In this document: piece by piece, positions 24,666-35,905 of the stretch | Layout: each line of letters starts with the position of its first letter | Numbering within the stretch: the first letter of the stretch is position 1 | Origin: Aphis gossypii | Taxonomy: Eukaryota; Arthropoda; Insecta; Hemiptera; Aphididae | DNA: 64,000 nt | Assembly: GCF_020184175.1 (NCBI RefSeq) | Contig: NC_065533.1 | Span: forward strand, 18,002,695 to 18,066,694 | Direction of reading: 5' to 3' | Notes under the pieces: model-generated | The model's database searches: none | Told to the model about the DNA's origin: nothing | Seen by the model: only the letters and a program-made list of their open reading frames with translations | Made by a program: the position numbers and the translations under genes

Positions 24666-25060
24666 ATGACTTGTATATTATATTTCTTTAGTATTATTTT
24701 TATATTATAAAATAACGTTGTACATTTAACAAACGTACTAAATATTATTTAATTCATCAAATTTGTTATTGAAAATAATTTAAAGGGTTAATTTTAGTTT
24801 TCATTAGTATCAAATATATTTTAATAATAACTATTTTTTAATGTTGATATATTAAATTAAAAAATAAAAATAGATGACTTTAAAGGTTACTTGTATTTAC
24901 TTATTAATTGCATTACCATTTTATAAGTATGTATTAATTATGTCCAATAAGCAAAATTGATGTGATAAAAAATTAATAGTATGATGAGAGGATAATCCAG
25001 TTATATATTTTTAAATTTTATGTTGGCCCTGGGGCCCCCACAACCCTAAATCCGGCCCTG

Positions 25061-25068
25061 AGTGGAAT
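25061..25068 (+). repeat. 8-bp target duplication of hAT, right copy
   Basis: Exact match agtggaat to 20495-20502, directly after the right inverted repeat of the hAT element. Confidence 0.93.
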
Positions 25069-25959
25069 ACTCATGATTTGACTTTGAAAGATAGCGATCG
25101 TACAAATAACCAAACTGAAGGTTGGAATAACCGTTTTTCTAGACTGGTCGGCCACAAGCATCCAAGTATTTGGGTTTTAATAACCAAAATGAGGTTAGAA
25201 GTTGCTACAGATGAGACGAAGTTGGCACAACAAAGTCTAGGTTTATTAAGCAACAAAAGAAAATTACCGCATTATGAAAAAAATCAAAAATTATTAAAAA
25301 ATCTCTGCTTGGAAATCAAAGAAGGAAACAAAAGCTTACCAGAATTTTAACTGCAATAGTACACACAATACGTTTTTATTGACCAATATATATTATACTT
25401 TTATACGTACCTATATACTTTTATTATCTACCTACTCGAAAATTGACATTACAATATTATAAAATTAGTGAAAAATGTTTTTACTTAATAATGACCTAAC
25501 CTTATATTTTATAATTTATTAATATTAACAATTTTATTTTTAATTATTTTTTATATATGAATACGGACAATACAGTATGACCAACTGTGTTAAAAATTTT
25601 GAATAATACTTTAATTTTAATTTTTTTATATGTTTAATTATAATCATTTTTTAAATATTTTTCCCGTAAATTATTTTCTGTTGTATAATAAGTATTAACA
25701 TATAACCTGTGTATTAATAATTATATATATATATATATATGTATACAATATGACCAATAATGTGTAAACAATTTTTAAATAATACCTAATTTATACTTTA
25801 ATTTTAATTGTTATATATTTAATTATTTTAATTTGACTTTTTTTCCGTGGCTTATTTTTCCCATGGCTTTTTTTTTTGTGGATTATTTTTCCCGTGGCTT
25901 TTTTTTATTGGCTTTTTTTTCCCTAGATTTTTTTTCCGTGGCTTTTTTTTCCTACATTC

Positions 25960-25968
25960 CTATAAAAC
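25960..25968 (+). repeat. 9-bp target duplication of MULE, right copy
   Basis: Exact match ctataaaac to 17692-17700. From here the host repeat (copy 2) resumes. Confidence 0.9.
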
Positions 25969-26325
25969 ACATAGCTCTCAAGAGGAAGCTACAGATATGG
26001 TTAAAACAATTGACCATAATTATCAATACCTAGTTATATTACATAACATAATACAATAGCTAGTATTAGATCAATATTATTACGTTTAAAATGTTGAAAA
26101 TAAAGTTTTCTAAAAAATTAAAATGTATAATATGCGTACTATATATTATTATATTAAATTAAATTTAGTTTTAAGATAATATTTAGTTTACTTAGATCCT
26201 TAGTTAACTTTTTACAAGCCTTAATTGTTACTTTAAATACATATTTTTATTATTGTTGATTTTGTTTTTTAAAGTATTAAGTTTATAATGATATCGATTA
26301 TAAAGACGTTGGCTACTACGTCGGC

Positions 26326-28959
26326 CTATTGGTTTGTAGTATCTACCTATTATTTTTTTCTAAAATATTATCAATATTCAATAGTTTACCAATTGATATT
26401 ACAATGATAGGTACTTTATTATTATGATATAATGATATATATTACATATAATATGGTGTTAAAATAATATTTATATTTAAAAAAAATTGAAACATTATAA
26501 TCGATTCAAAAAATATGTATTAATTTTAGAACTAGAAATTAGGTCTAAATACAATTCTTTTTAGGCAACAATTTAAGTCCTACCAGTATTGTATTATTAT
26601 AAAACAAATTTTGGTGCTATTATTTTAGTATGTTTAATATTATTATAATTTATTAGACATTAAAATATACACAGTACTATTGCATTTTTACAATAAATAT
26701 TAATAATAATAAATACATTAGAATAAGATAATTATTTTAATTAATTAAAATAATAAATAATATTAATGATATTAATTATTTTTTTATCCTAACAGAATAT
26801 TTACTTGTATAGTTATAAATAATAACTGTAATTTGTTGTAGGTACTGAAATAAAATAAAATTTATATTTTTATCACATAGAATACTACTCTTATTATGTG
26901 TTATAAATCGTTAACAAATAGGAACATAACATATTCATAAAAGTTTGTTTACTATTAAATGAATCCATAATATAAGTTCATTTGTATAACTATAAAATAG
27001 TGTTTATAAATAATATCAATACATGAGTATAATAATATTATACATTATTGTAGTTTGATTAAATAAATAAATTCTCTAATCTCCACATGGTAATTAAAAA
27101 TTTAATAGTTTTTAATAAATTATCAAAATATGTATTACTAAAAATTTCTAAATATGCAATTTACTATAAAAATACTAATTATGCACATACAAAAAAATTA
27201 TTTAAAAATATATTTTTCTTACCAATATCAAAACTAATCATTTATCATACTGAATATATTTTTTATAAACTATTGAATATTAAAAGAACAATAATAATGA
27301 AAAAGAAAAAAATAATAAAATAGTAATGTAAAAATTATTTGTTGAAATTATACTGATAATAAAGAAACATAATTGTTGAGTATTTAATTCTTATAGTCCA
27401 CAAAACATTAAAAATTAAATTTATATCTAGGTTAACAATAAATTGAATCACTATAAAGAAAACATAATTTTAATAACAACTAGGTATATGACTAGAAATT
27501 TAAAAAAATATAATTAAATTAGTTATAATTTAAGTAATATAATATACAATCTAAAATAGTTGAGTTTTAAATAATGAGAAATATTTAAATAGTATGTGTT
27601 ACATTATAAAATAAAAATCCCTTATATATAATAAAATGTATAATTGTGTTGGCAATTTTGCACACTAATACTAATAAATAACATACAAATACCTACATGA
27701 TAATTAAAACAAATCAACAATAAAAGTCAATGAATAAAAACAATTTTATAATTATTAAGTAGTATTACTTAAAACAAAAATTATAATAGATAATAATAGT
27801 TTGTATGATATTAATAACAATAATGTATCAATGGAATTACATTTTTTTATTTTTAGTTATAAAAATAATAATATAATGTATTTAACATATTTTTTTCTGC
27901 AATAAATCATAAATATTTAATAAATTGTAAATATTATATTTCAAGTGAGAAAATTAATTATACTGCTACTGCTTAATAATTTATATACATGGGCATTGGA
28001 TAAGGATGGATTCAACTGTAATTATTGAATTATTTTGTTTCTACTAATTTTTTAAATTTAAATTACTTGTTTATAAATTTCTAATTTTAATAACCAATTC
28101 TTTAAAATAGTTAATAATTGTTTAATTAGTTGATTATACCTTTGTATTTTTAAAGAATTACTAGCTGGATTATATATGTCTAGTTAAAATACACAATTTA
28201 AAGTTAATATTTGATATTGTTGTATTAATAATCAAGAATAAACAATGCAATAATATTAATGAGTAAATTAATCAATTACATTTGTAATCTATAGTATTAG
28301 TTATTACTAAATTTTTGTTATATTATACTTTGTACTGTAGTGTACATGAAAGTATAAACAATGGCATAACTAAAAACTGTAATCTATAAACATAGATATA
28401 AATAAATAATAATAAAAAAAAATACATTGACATAACACTATTTGACTGGATAATTATTTTGACTAGTAGTGTAAGCTATAATAAATATTAAATTAAATAA
28501 GATAGTATTAGTTTAATTGTTACTTAAGAGTTAAGATAACTGACAATATTTAAAATTTTTTAGCTTTTAGTAAATAAGAGTCGTACTCAAAAATGTAATA
28601 ATCAGTTATTAAAATTAGTCATTTTTAACCATTAATTAATATAATTATAGAAATCAAACAAATTAAATTCAAAATAGTAATTAAATGTAAAAATACATTA
28701 AAAAATTTTCATTATACAATTCAAATGTATTTATATACATTTTTTTTTTATTATTTTAAAATTGAAATACTTTTTTAAGTTTGCTAACTAATGATTCATA
28801 AAAACCATCGACTAATCACAGCAATTTTTCTTGTACACTAATTTTACACTGTATATCTATAATAGAAAATTACCAAGATAAAATAACAAATAATAATTAA
28901 TGATTTAAATAAAAATAAAATTTGGCTTGCAAAACAAAAATAATATTAATTAATATATA
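26326..28959. other. Very AT-rich intergenic DNA
   Basis: About 2.6 kb of extremely AT-rich sequence. The only open frame of note (27087-27323) is rich in Ile, Asn, Lys and Tyr, as AT-rich DNA gives by chance. No gene, RNA or element end is supported. Near the right edge it includes the probable 3' end of Ttc19: a TTTATT at about 28746 is a minus-strand AATAAA. Confidence 0.5.
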
Positions 28960-31814
28960 CTAATTCATAGCATTTTTTATGTCAGCTAAACATATAGCTG
29001 CTTCTTTTATGCCTTCTTCATAATGATGTCTTTTAGCATTTTTCATTCCTTCTACGCAATGTTTTTCTGCTTCTTTTAACAATCCTTGTTTTAAGAAAAT
29101 ATTACCTAGATTTATATATACTGTCGAAAAATGTTCCATGTCAGGAAGATGTTTCCCAATTTTTTCTGCCTTTCTGAAGAATTCTAATGCTTCTTCTAAC
29201 ATTCCGTGAACATAACATAGGGTTCCAATGTCATTCAGCAAAATAACATTCATTTCACACACTTCACCATTTAACTTCACACTGATGTCATACGCCTTTT
29301 TAAAATACAAGCACGCGTTCTTAGTATATCCTTGGTTCATTAAATAACGAGCATATGCATCTAATGTTAAAGAATATAAACCTAAAACGTCTTCATTTTC
29401 TGAATCAAGTTCATACTTTTTTTTCAAACGATCCAAACAGAACTCGTAACCAATTTTAGAGGATCTGAAATAAGTTTAAATTCATAAAATTAAAAATCAA
29501 AAATAATAAATAATAAATAAATTCATAATTTAGGAACTATAGTTTATAAATAATCTTATAATTTTGTTGTAAGTCTTAGAACCATATTTTTTTTATAGCT
29601 TTAGAGAATGCTGTATAATGTATAATAAAATACCAATATTAACGTTTCAAATCTAGATAAAAACAAATGTGTGAACTAACAGCACTGTCAGCACTTAATA
29701 CATATTTATAATAAATTGAAAATTGTGATAAAAAATAGGAGAATCTTTAATTTTTGTATTATTATTTGATTAAATGATAAAAAAATTAAAATATAAACAT
29801 CACAGATAAATTTCACTTTTATTTTTATTAAACTATAAACATTTAGTTTTTTGATAACACTTATTTATATTATTAGAGTTATACCAATGGGTTGTATAAA
29901 CAATTGCTGAACATTATATATTAATTTAAACATGATTGGCCCATTAAATGAATCAATATTTTATGTGATTTTGCATTTATACTTATAATCTAGAAAATAT
30001 TAATTTTAAATTAAATCAAGTTTACTAAATTGATATTTCTACTATTATTTGTAATATTTAACAAAAAAAAAAAAAAAGAATAAATAATGTAATTACTCGT
30101 AATCTTTTTGAGCTTCAAAGATTTTAGAAATCTTAAGATTTATGTGTAGAATATTAAGATCATCATCATAACTTCCTTGTTCAAATAACCGACTAATGAC
30201 TGCTAAAAATAGTGTTTTTGCTTTATCATAATCTTTATTCATAAATGCTCCATTTGCTAAGACATCAAATACATATGTAATACCATCAAAATGGTTTAAA
30301 TCATTGGCTATTTGGAGAGCATCATGTAATGTTTTTTCAAAAGCATTGTAATCATCATTCTAAAACATATAAGACAATATCAGTAAAATATTATTTATTA
30401 CTTATTAGTTATGATAAATTTAATTATTTTATTAACTTTTAAAATATGATAAGATGAGTGTAAGAGGCATTTAATATCATAGGTATGACCTGAATATTAC
30501 AATATAACGTGGTGTTGAAGCTTGAAACATACTAAAAAAATTTCAGAGAAAAATGTTTATGGAGCACCTACTATATTTACTTAAATATACTGTACATTAT
30601 TGATAAAAAAATAAATATATATTCAATATGTTAATATAACCTTAGGCCTTAGGGTTTAATACATAATTTGTCAAAAAAGATTTAAGTATTGCAATAGGTA
30701 GCATATCCAGAAACACTTATCTATAACAACTCATCTATATATATACACCAATTTATAATTATTATTAAACCAATATACAGACAATTATTAAGTATTAGGT
30801 ATGTGTAATCTATATTCAGCAATAGATTAAGTGAAAGGTATGAATGATATATAAGTATATAATAAGTAGTAAGAAGGGAGTCGTCATATTACAATTATGG
30901 GCACTTGTCCAAATAAATAATAACATTGGTATGGGCCAATCATATGTAATTCTAGTACTGGCATTTTTAGTTGATTTTTAGTATCTGCCACTATGTCTAT
31001 TATATCAAGTAAAAAGAAAGAAAATGTACCTACACTAAATCATTTTATTATTCATTAACTATAAAATAAGGTATAATAATTATAGTTGAGCTATTCATTT
31101 TTTTAAATGGTCATACCTATATTATTGTTTATTAGTTATTACTAATTTAAATGTAAAACCACATTATTTGTAGTAGGTACCTATAAATTAGTGATCTAAT
31201 GAAAAATATTTTGTACCACAACTATACGAGAGTATGAATTAACATAACTATACTTAAAACGTGATGAATTATATAAATTCTTTAAAAAAAATCACCAATT
31301 TAAACAATATTATTAATTATTTACTTTTGAATTTTGTATTGTTATAGGTAATTATAATTATTATTTAACTACAATAAATAAAGCTATCAAAGTAAATATA
31401 ATAATATACCATAGTATATATTTGGTTTAGTTCTATAAAAATAAAAACCTGTCATTTGTTACTATGATCATCAAGATAAAAGAAAATGTAGTGAATAGTG
31501 TTATATTCTAAATTAGTTAAATAAGTACTTACTTGTAAATATAATAAGCCTCTTTTAATGGTATAGATTAGTTTACGCTCCGGATCATTCTTATCGTCAA
31601 GTCCAAATAAACCAAGTAATGAAAATCCAAAGATAATTGATTTTGTTGCATTTGGGCTTTTTAACAGAGATGTGGTTTGAACAGAGTTTAGTATACTTTG
31701 TTTCGTATTAGTAAACGTTATAGCTCGATTGTTACTATAAGTTGCGATATGTTTAACAACGGGCACAATTCTTTTTATGCATTTAACAAGTCTCGCATTA
31801 CATAAAAGAGACAT
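28960..31814 (-). CDS. Ttc19: Tetratricopeptide repeat protein 19 homologue, mitochondrial
   Basis: Minus-strand exons are 31814-31533, 30359-30097 and 29464-28960, with phases 0 and 2, giving 349 residues; animal TTC19 proteins are of similar length. Borders: CAA|gtaagt, atgttttag|AATGAT, TTACGA|gtaatt, atttcag|ATCCTC. The N-terminus is basic and Ser/Asn-rich (RLVKCIKRIVPVVKHIATYS), as expected for a mitochondrial targeting sequence, followed by a hydrophobic segment (IIFGFSLLGLFGL) and the IKRGLLYLQ motif that opens the TPR region. Exons 2 and 3 hold TPR helices such as LLNDIGTLCYVHGMLEEAL and YINLGNIFLKQGLLKEA. TTC19 sits at the inner membrane and helps clear Rieske-protein fragments so that respiratory complex III matures and works. 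The frame is intact with no lesions. The ATG at 31814 is the first in frame after stops. Confidence 0.9.
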
Positions 31815-32092
31815 AATGGTGATGAATGTAATGATTTTTACTTAAAAGAAAATGTTTTCAGTTCAAAAACTTGTTATTAAAGTACCGATTTGTAATCCGT
31901 AATACTCATTTTTAATAGTTTATTGTTACTGAATACAAAACATATTGTCCTGTAAAATATTGCACCGTGAACTGCAATAAGCGATGTAATCAGATCGCGC
32001 ACAATACACTAATGTCAAATATAATATAATGGATAGAGTGTGTAGTGTGTGTAGACAAAAAACTAACGACTTATGATATGAGTTATTAGATC

Positions 32093-32103
32093 TGCGCAAG
32101 CGC
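32093..32103. promoter_or_regulatory. NRF1-like palindromic site upstream of Ttc19
   Basis: The sequence TGCGCAAGCGC, about 280 bp before the Ttc19 start codon, matches the NRF1/Erect wing consensus (TGCGCANGCGC), common in promoters of nuclear genes for mitochondrial proteins. It is one of few CpG-bearing sites in this stretch. Function is inferred from position and motif only. Confidence 0.45.
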
Positions 32104-34560
32104 TGCTTATTCTTATCAGTGATCGATCTGTTTTATCAGCTGGTGGTAAAAGTTATTTTGTTAATGAAAAATCTACCTCCAATAATAATGTTACAAAATA
32201 TTATATATATACCTATTATACATATAATGTCACGGGCAAAGTAGACTTTCTGACAATGTTTAGATTATGGTGGGAAATTTAGGCAAAAGTGCAAAATTAT
32301 TCATTGTCTGGGTTATATAGAATTGCCCGGTCTAGTATTTTATAATTATAAACATTTCTAATCTTACTAATCTTATTATTAGTTTATTAATTGAATAATA
32401 TTAAGTACCTATATTATTAGGTCTATTGATCAGAATTACATGAAATATAAATATACAGCTACCTATTGTCACATTAACTATTTATTTTGACAATCAGCTA
32501 TAAATAATTAGCTATAATATAATCTTGATACAACAAAAATTGACGAAATAATAAGTTAAAAGCTTAAGTTAAAATTCCCGATTTACTACGAGTAAGGTAC
32601 CTATACTTGGGCCAGTCAAAATATAACTGTCCGGCTAGAATTGTATTTTAATCTATTGCACAAAAAACACTGGGCAAAGTATACATAGACCGAGCAATCT
32701 AAACATTGCCCGTAACATATGCATAATATAATTGTACAAAATATTCAGTTGATCTACGTCCTACTAAAATTACGATAACTTAAAGTAGGTAAGAATTATT
32801 ATAGTAATTTAATAAATTAAATAATTACTAAGGTTTAAATATTAAGGTTAAGTGAGAAAACTATCCGTTGGTTTGTTTTCTTAATTTTAAATTTTTTTTT
32901 TTTTTAGTAATTTGCAGTAAACTAATATTTTATATAGTTACTTAAAATTCATAAGTAAAAACTTATTTTACAATCTTACGTTTAAATTTAATAATAGATA
33001 GGTATATGTTAATTTAATACAATGTTAAAAAATACAAAACCTATCAGTTTCTACCAAATGTATATTTGCAATCTGCAGCGGTGTGCGCGGAGGTGATGGC
33101 CATAAAGCAAAAGCGTTGAGGCACATTCCATATTATTATATTTTATTTTTACATACCTAACTAGTAACTATAATCAAATAAATACTTTTTTCGAATATTC
33201 AAAAGCCTATACATTATATGTTTGTACCAAGTTGATTGTTATTTGTCGAGTATACCTACTCTGCAGGCCTTGAGAGCTGGTAGACTTATTCAGCTGGTAC
33301 CAACATATTGAAATTTATCGTATAACTCTTGGAGCTGAATACCAGAATACCTATTATTAAAGGAAATTTTCAAATTTCAGGTAATTTCTAGTTAAATAAT
33401 GCAGTGATCATACAATAAACCATAAATAAAAATAAAATTAAACCATTTAAACGATCAAATATTACAATAGAAAGTTTCGAATACATTTACAAAACAACAA
33501 GCCATTAACTACACCTCTAATGGATGTTTATCATATTTTTTATTTATTTGAAATAGGTAGGAAAATTTTTATTTAAGTTTGATAAACTATAATTAATTAT
33601 TAAAGTATAAAGTTGTATGCTTTATAGTTTATACTATTACTTAGATTTTTAAACTAACTCTAAGTAATGCCAGAAAAATACTTAAACAATTTGTACTATA
33701 GAGCTAGTCTGTAGTATATACCTATGTTTATTGTAACATATGACAATAGAGATTTTATAATCAAAGTCAAATCCAATCTGCATAAAGTTTCGATCTTACA
33801 AAATACAAATAATAAAACAAAATTACGAAATTTGACTATTTCAGTACTTCACGAGGCATTTCAAATGTTCCAATAGGTACTATTAAAAACAAATTTTCAA
33901 ATTATTTATAAATAACATATTTAAACAAAAATAAAAATTAATTGATTAAAAATTATGAAAATTAACTATATTTTAAAGTTAATAATGAACAAAAAAAAAA
34001 ATTAAAAATGTATAGTTACTACAGTAGGTACTATACATTTTATTGTGTATTCAATTATTATTTTGTATTATATTTATACCATATAAGAGAGATTTGGCTA
34101 TATGCCTGTATATAATAAAGATTTTTTACATAACTTTTATGAATTAAATTGTTATTATTTTAAAATTTATAATTTTTATGTTTTTCAAATTTAATTTACT
34201 CTTAATTTAATATGATGAAAGTTTAGTTTCTTATTTACTGTTTTTTCGGTTCTTTTCACAAATAAATATTTTATATATATTGAGGAATAAGGTTACTGAA
34301 TTAGGAATTATGAGTGTAGACTGTAGGTCGTAGGACCACTAATAAGTAATAAGTTACTTTAAATTGTAAATAATTGTTTTATTTTATTTAAACTGCCTAT
34401 ATTATAATAAACTCCTTAAAAAGCTAAAATTTAATTAGTTATTAATATTCAATATTCCTTGAAAAAATAACTTTGAAGCCTAAAAAATAATTGTAATACG
34501 TAAAAAATAACAGCGTCATTAAAAAAACGATAGATACATGTATAATATTGTATTTATTAA
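32104..34560. other. AT-rich intergenic DNA
   Basis: No gene is supported. A small GC-richer patch near 33075-33120 has no recognisable content. Confidence 0.5.
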
Positions 34561-34589
34561 GTTACAAGGTATATTTTTATTTTAAAGTT

Positions 34590-34790
34590 TTAGATTCCAA
34601 ACGAACGGAATAATCAGTATTATTTTAGTGAAAATAAACCTAGTACTTATATTTTCGAAATATTTAGGAAAAACTAAAAAAATATGGAAATACAGAAATA
34701 TTTACGAAACATCAGTTTTTGACGAAATTAACTTTGTTATTTGTTGTTATTCAAAACTAACAGTAACCTATTCACCAAATATTTATATTA
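34590..34790 (+). repeat. Diverged dispersed repeat, copy related to 62215-62403
   Basis: The translation here (FDEINFVICCYSK, plus strand) resembles the minus-strand translation at 62215-62403 (FDKIYFVFSCCNSK), and nearby bases also match ('gttttagattcc' here, 'gttttagactctg' there on the minus strand). The likeness is at DNA level, from an old dispersed repeat, rather than two related genes. Confidence 0.4.
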
Positions 34791-34839
34791 ACACTTATAC
34801 TTACTATAGATATTTGGTACATATATTTTTTTAACATTT

Positions 34840-35186
34840 TGGGTTTTGTTGGGCTATTTACAGACATTAAAATTTTTCAGATCAGATTTTTAATAGTAAA
34901 ATACAATGAATACAAGGCATCACATACGATATACCTAACAACATCGTTTATTTAAATGAAAAATAATGATTTTTTCTTTATCGATTTTAGTTACCACTTA
35001 TTGTTATTACACCGTAATTTGTAATTTTAAAAATAGGAATAGTAGAAATTCAAAACTTTTTTTATAATATATTATATATATAAAATAATTAAACAATGGA
35101 ATTTTCATTAAATTTATATTATTTATTTTAATATTTATTTAACCATTTATTCGCATCTTTGTACCGTTGTACGGTTCAGCCGGTAG
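34840..35186. other. AT-rich intergenic DNA
   Basis: Nothing recognisable between the diverged repeat and the 31-bp palindrome. Confidence 0.4.
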
Positions 35187-35193
35187 GTAATAG

Positions 35194-35224
35194 CATTGAT
35201 TATACATACTATGTATAATCAATG
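35194..35224. mobile_element. Miniature 31-bp palindrome with 7-bp duplication
   Basis: Perfect 14-bp arms CATTGATTATACAT and ATGTATAATCAATG around a 3-nt centre. The flanks are an exact 7-bp direct repeat, gtaatag (35187-35193 and 35225-35231). A related palindrome with its own 7-bp duplication lies at 48973-49013. The pattern looks like an insertion reduced to its ends. Confidence 0.6.
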
Positions 35225-35694
35225 GTAATAGCTACGCAATATTTGTATTTATTATTTAATAATATCTAATTAACAATATTAATATAATATTATAATAATT
35301 AAAAACATAAAAAAGCTAAATGAGTACCGTTCTGTTGAACAATAGGTGTCAAGTGACAAGTAGGTGGACTATTATGGGTGTATTAAATTTGAATTCAAAT
35401 CACATAATTTAATCATTGTAGGAATATATGAAAAACGATTCAGATTTCAGAGTGGAAATAGTGTGGCTTATATCACCAAGTATAGTTTATAATATGTTAT
35501 TTTTTGACATAGCTTAAATAAAATATATATTATATTACATTGTATATACCATATATTGTTGTATTATTTTAATTTTTGAGTCAATGTAACCTTACCGTAA
35601 AATAGTGTGAATAAGTTTATTATATGTACATAGGTAGGTAATATTTTTAAATTAATTTTTATATTTTTAAAATTTAATTTCGTATAAAACAGTA

Positions 35695-35905
35695 GGTATA
35701 GATTTTTATGCATCGAAATATTCCAAAAAATATTCTGTTTAGGAGTATAAAATTAAAAATACATGTCATTCAAAAAAGTAAAAAAATATAACGATAGGTA
35801 ATAATAATATTAAAAAAAAAATATATTAATATAAAAATATTTATATTATAAATATTTTCAAAAACATTAATAGATTTTGTAATAATGAGTCTGTTTGATA
35901 TTATT
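35695..35905 (+). mobile_element. Single-arm relative of the 10690 foldback MITE
   Basis: Motifs occur in the same order as in the right arm at 11085-11332: atttttatgcatcgaaat, tattctg, aaaattaaaaatac, tgtcattcaaaaaagtaaaaaa, tattttcaaaaacat, gtaataatgagt, tgtttgat. The partner arm is absent, so this is a solo or truncated copy. Confidence 0.65.

Larger units (their letters stand above)
20503..25060 (+). mobile_element. hAT DNA transposon (ZMYM1-like), inactive
   Basis: A complete 4558-bp element with ends CAGGGCCGGATTTAGG and CCTAAATCCGGCCCTG and an 8-bp duplication. Next to each end is a very GC-rich block ('ggggcccacggggcccagg' on the left, 'ggccctggggcccccac' on the right) that stands out in this AT-rich DNA. 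A probable non-coding first exon ends at the donor ttgg|gtaagt (21069), and the acceptor attcaaatag (ending 21950) lies just before the ATG at 21958. The transposase frame (21958-24665) is broken. The element sits inside the MULE transposase coding sequence, so it is younger than the MULE. Exact ends and duplication suggest a fairly recent insertion. Confidence 0.95.
18557..25350 (+). pseudogene. FLYWCH/MULE transposase, broken
   Basis: Exon 1 (18557-18965) encodes a FLYWCH-type zinc finger (F.GYMYV....., WRC, C, then HITHRP-like THIITHRPN). A GT donor at 18966 (ggtaagtatc) and acceptor tttttttag at 19789 remove an intron, phase 1. Exon 2 continues in frame (WCTTGEPHNKRFLLFDDG) into the MULE transposase domain. 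The catalytic triad is visible: Asp in YMDGNFG (19930-19932), Asp in HVDFEK (20127-20129), Glu in NNQTEGWNNRF (25117-25119); GCFYHLTQS follows the second Asp. One base is missing near 20020, another frame change lies between about 20275 and 20300 (after FSEFCRK, before LDGLAFLPLE), and the hAT element splits the frame at 20502. After the insertion the frame resumes at 25069 and ends at 25348-25350. It is therefore a dead gene with a once-normal catalytic core. Confidence 0.9.
17701..25959 (+). mobile_element. Mutator-like (MULE) DNA transposon, inactive
   Basis: A complete element with long terminal inverted repeats: 17701 to about 18055 on the left and about 25690-25959 on the right. The outer part of each is built from short tandem units around 'aaaaagccacgg' and 'aaaaatccac'; further in, both carry 'aaaattgtttacacattattggtc' in opposite orientation, an AT microsatellite and 'acaggttatatgttatt'. 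The 9-bp duplication ctataaaac flanks it. It encodes one FLYWCH/MULE transposase gene (18557-25350). A 4558-bp hAT element and a 599-bp foldback element have inserted into it; without them it would be about 3.1 kb. Frameshifts mean it cannot make a whole transposase. Confidence 0.92.
16525..26325 (+). repeat. Unclassified interspersed repeat, copy 2 (split by MULE)
   Basis: The plus-strand counterpart of the repeat at 650-1988. It runs 16525-17700, is interrupted by the transposon at 17701-25959, and resumes at 25960 through about 26325. After removal of the transposon, the flanking text lines up with copy 1 continuously. Many CpG sites of copy 1 appear here as TpG or CpA (for example tgcgatcgcgatag in copy 1 against tgtgatcgtgatag here), as expected for decay of a methylated copy. 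Copy 2 also carries an extra block at 16800-17078, a near-duplicate of 17365-17660, giving an A-B-A arrangement that copy 1 lacks. Confidence 0.82.

Noticed and set aside
25833..26059. Phe-rich open frames
   Set aside because: These are translations of the T-rich tandem units in the right terminal repeat of the MULE.
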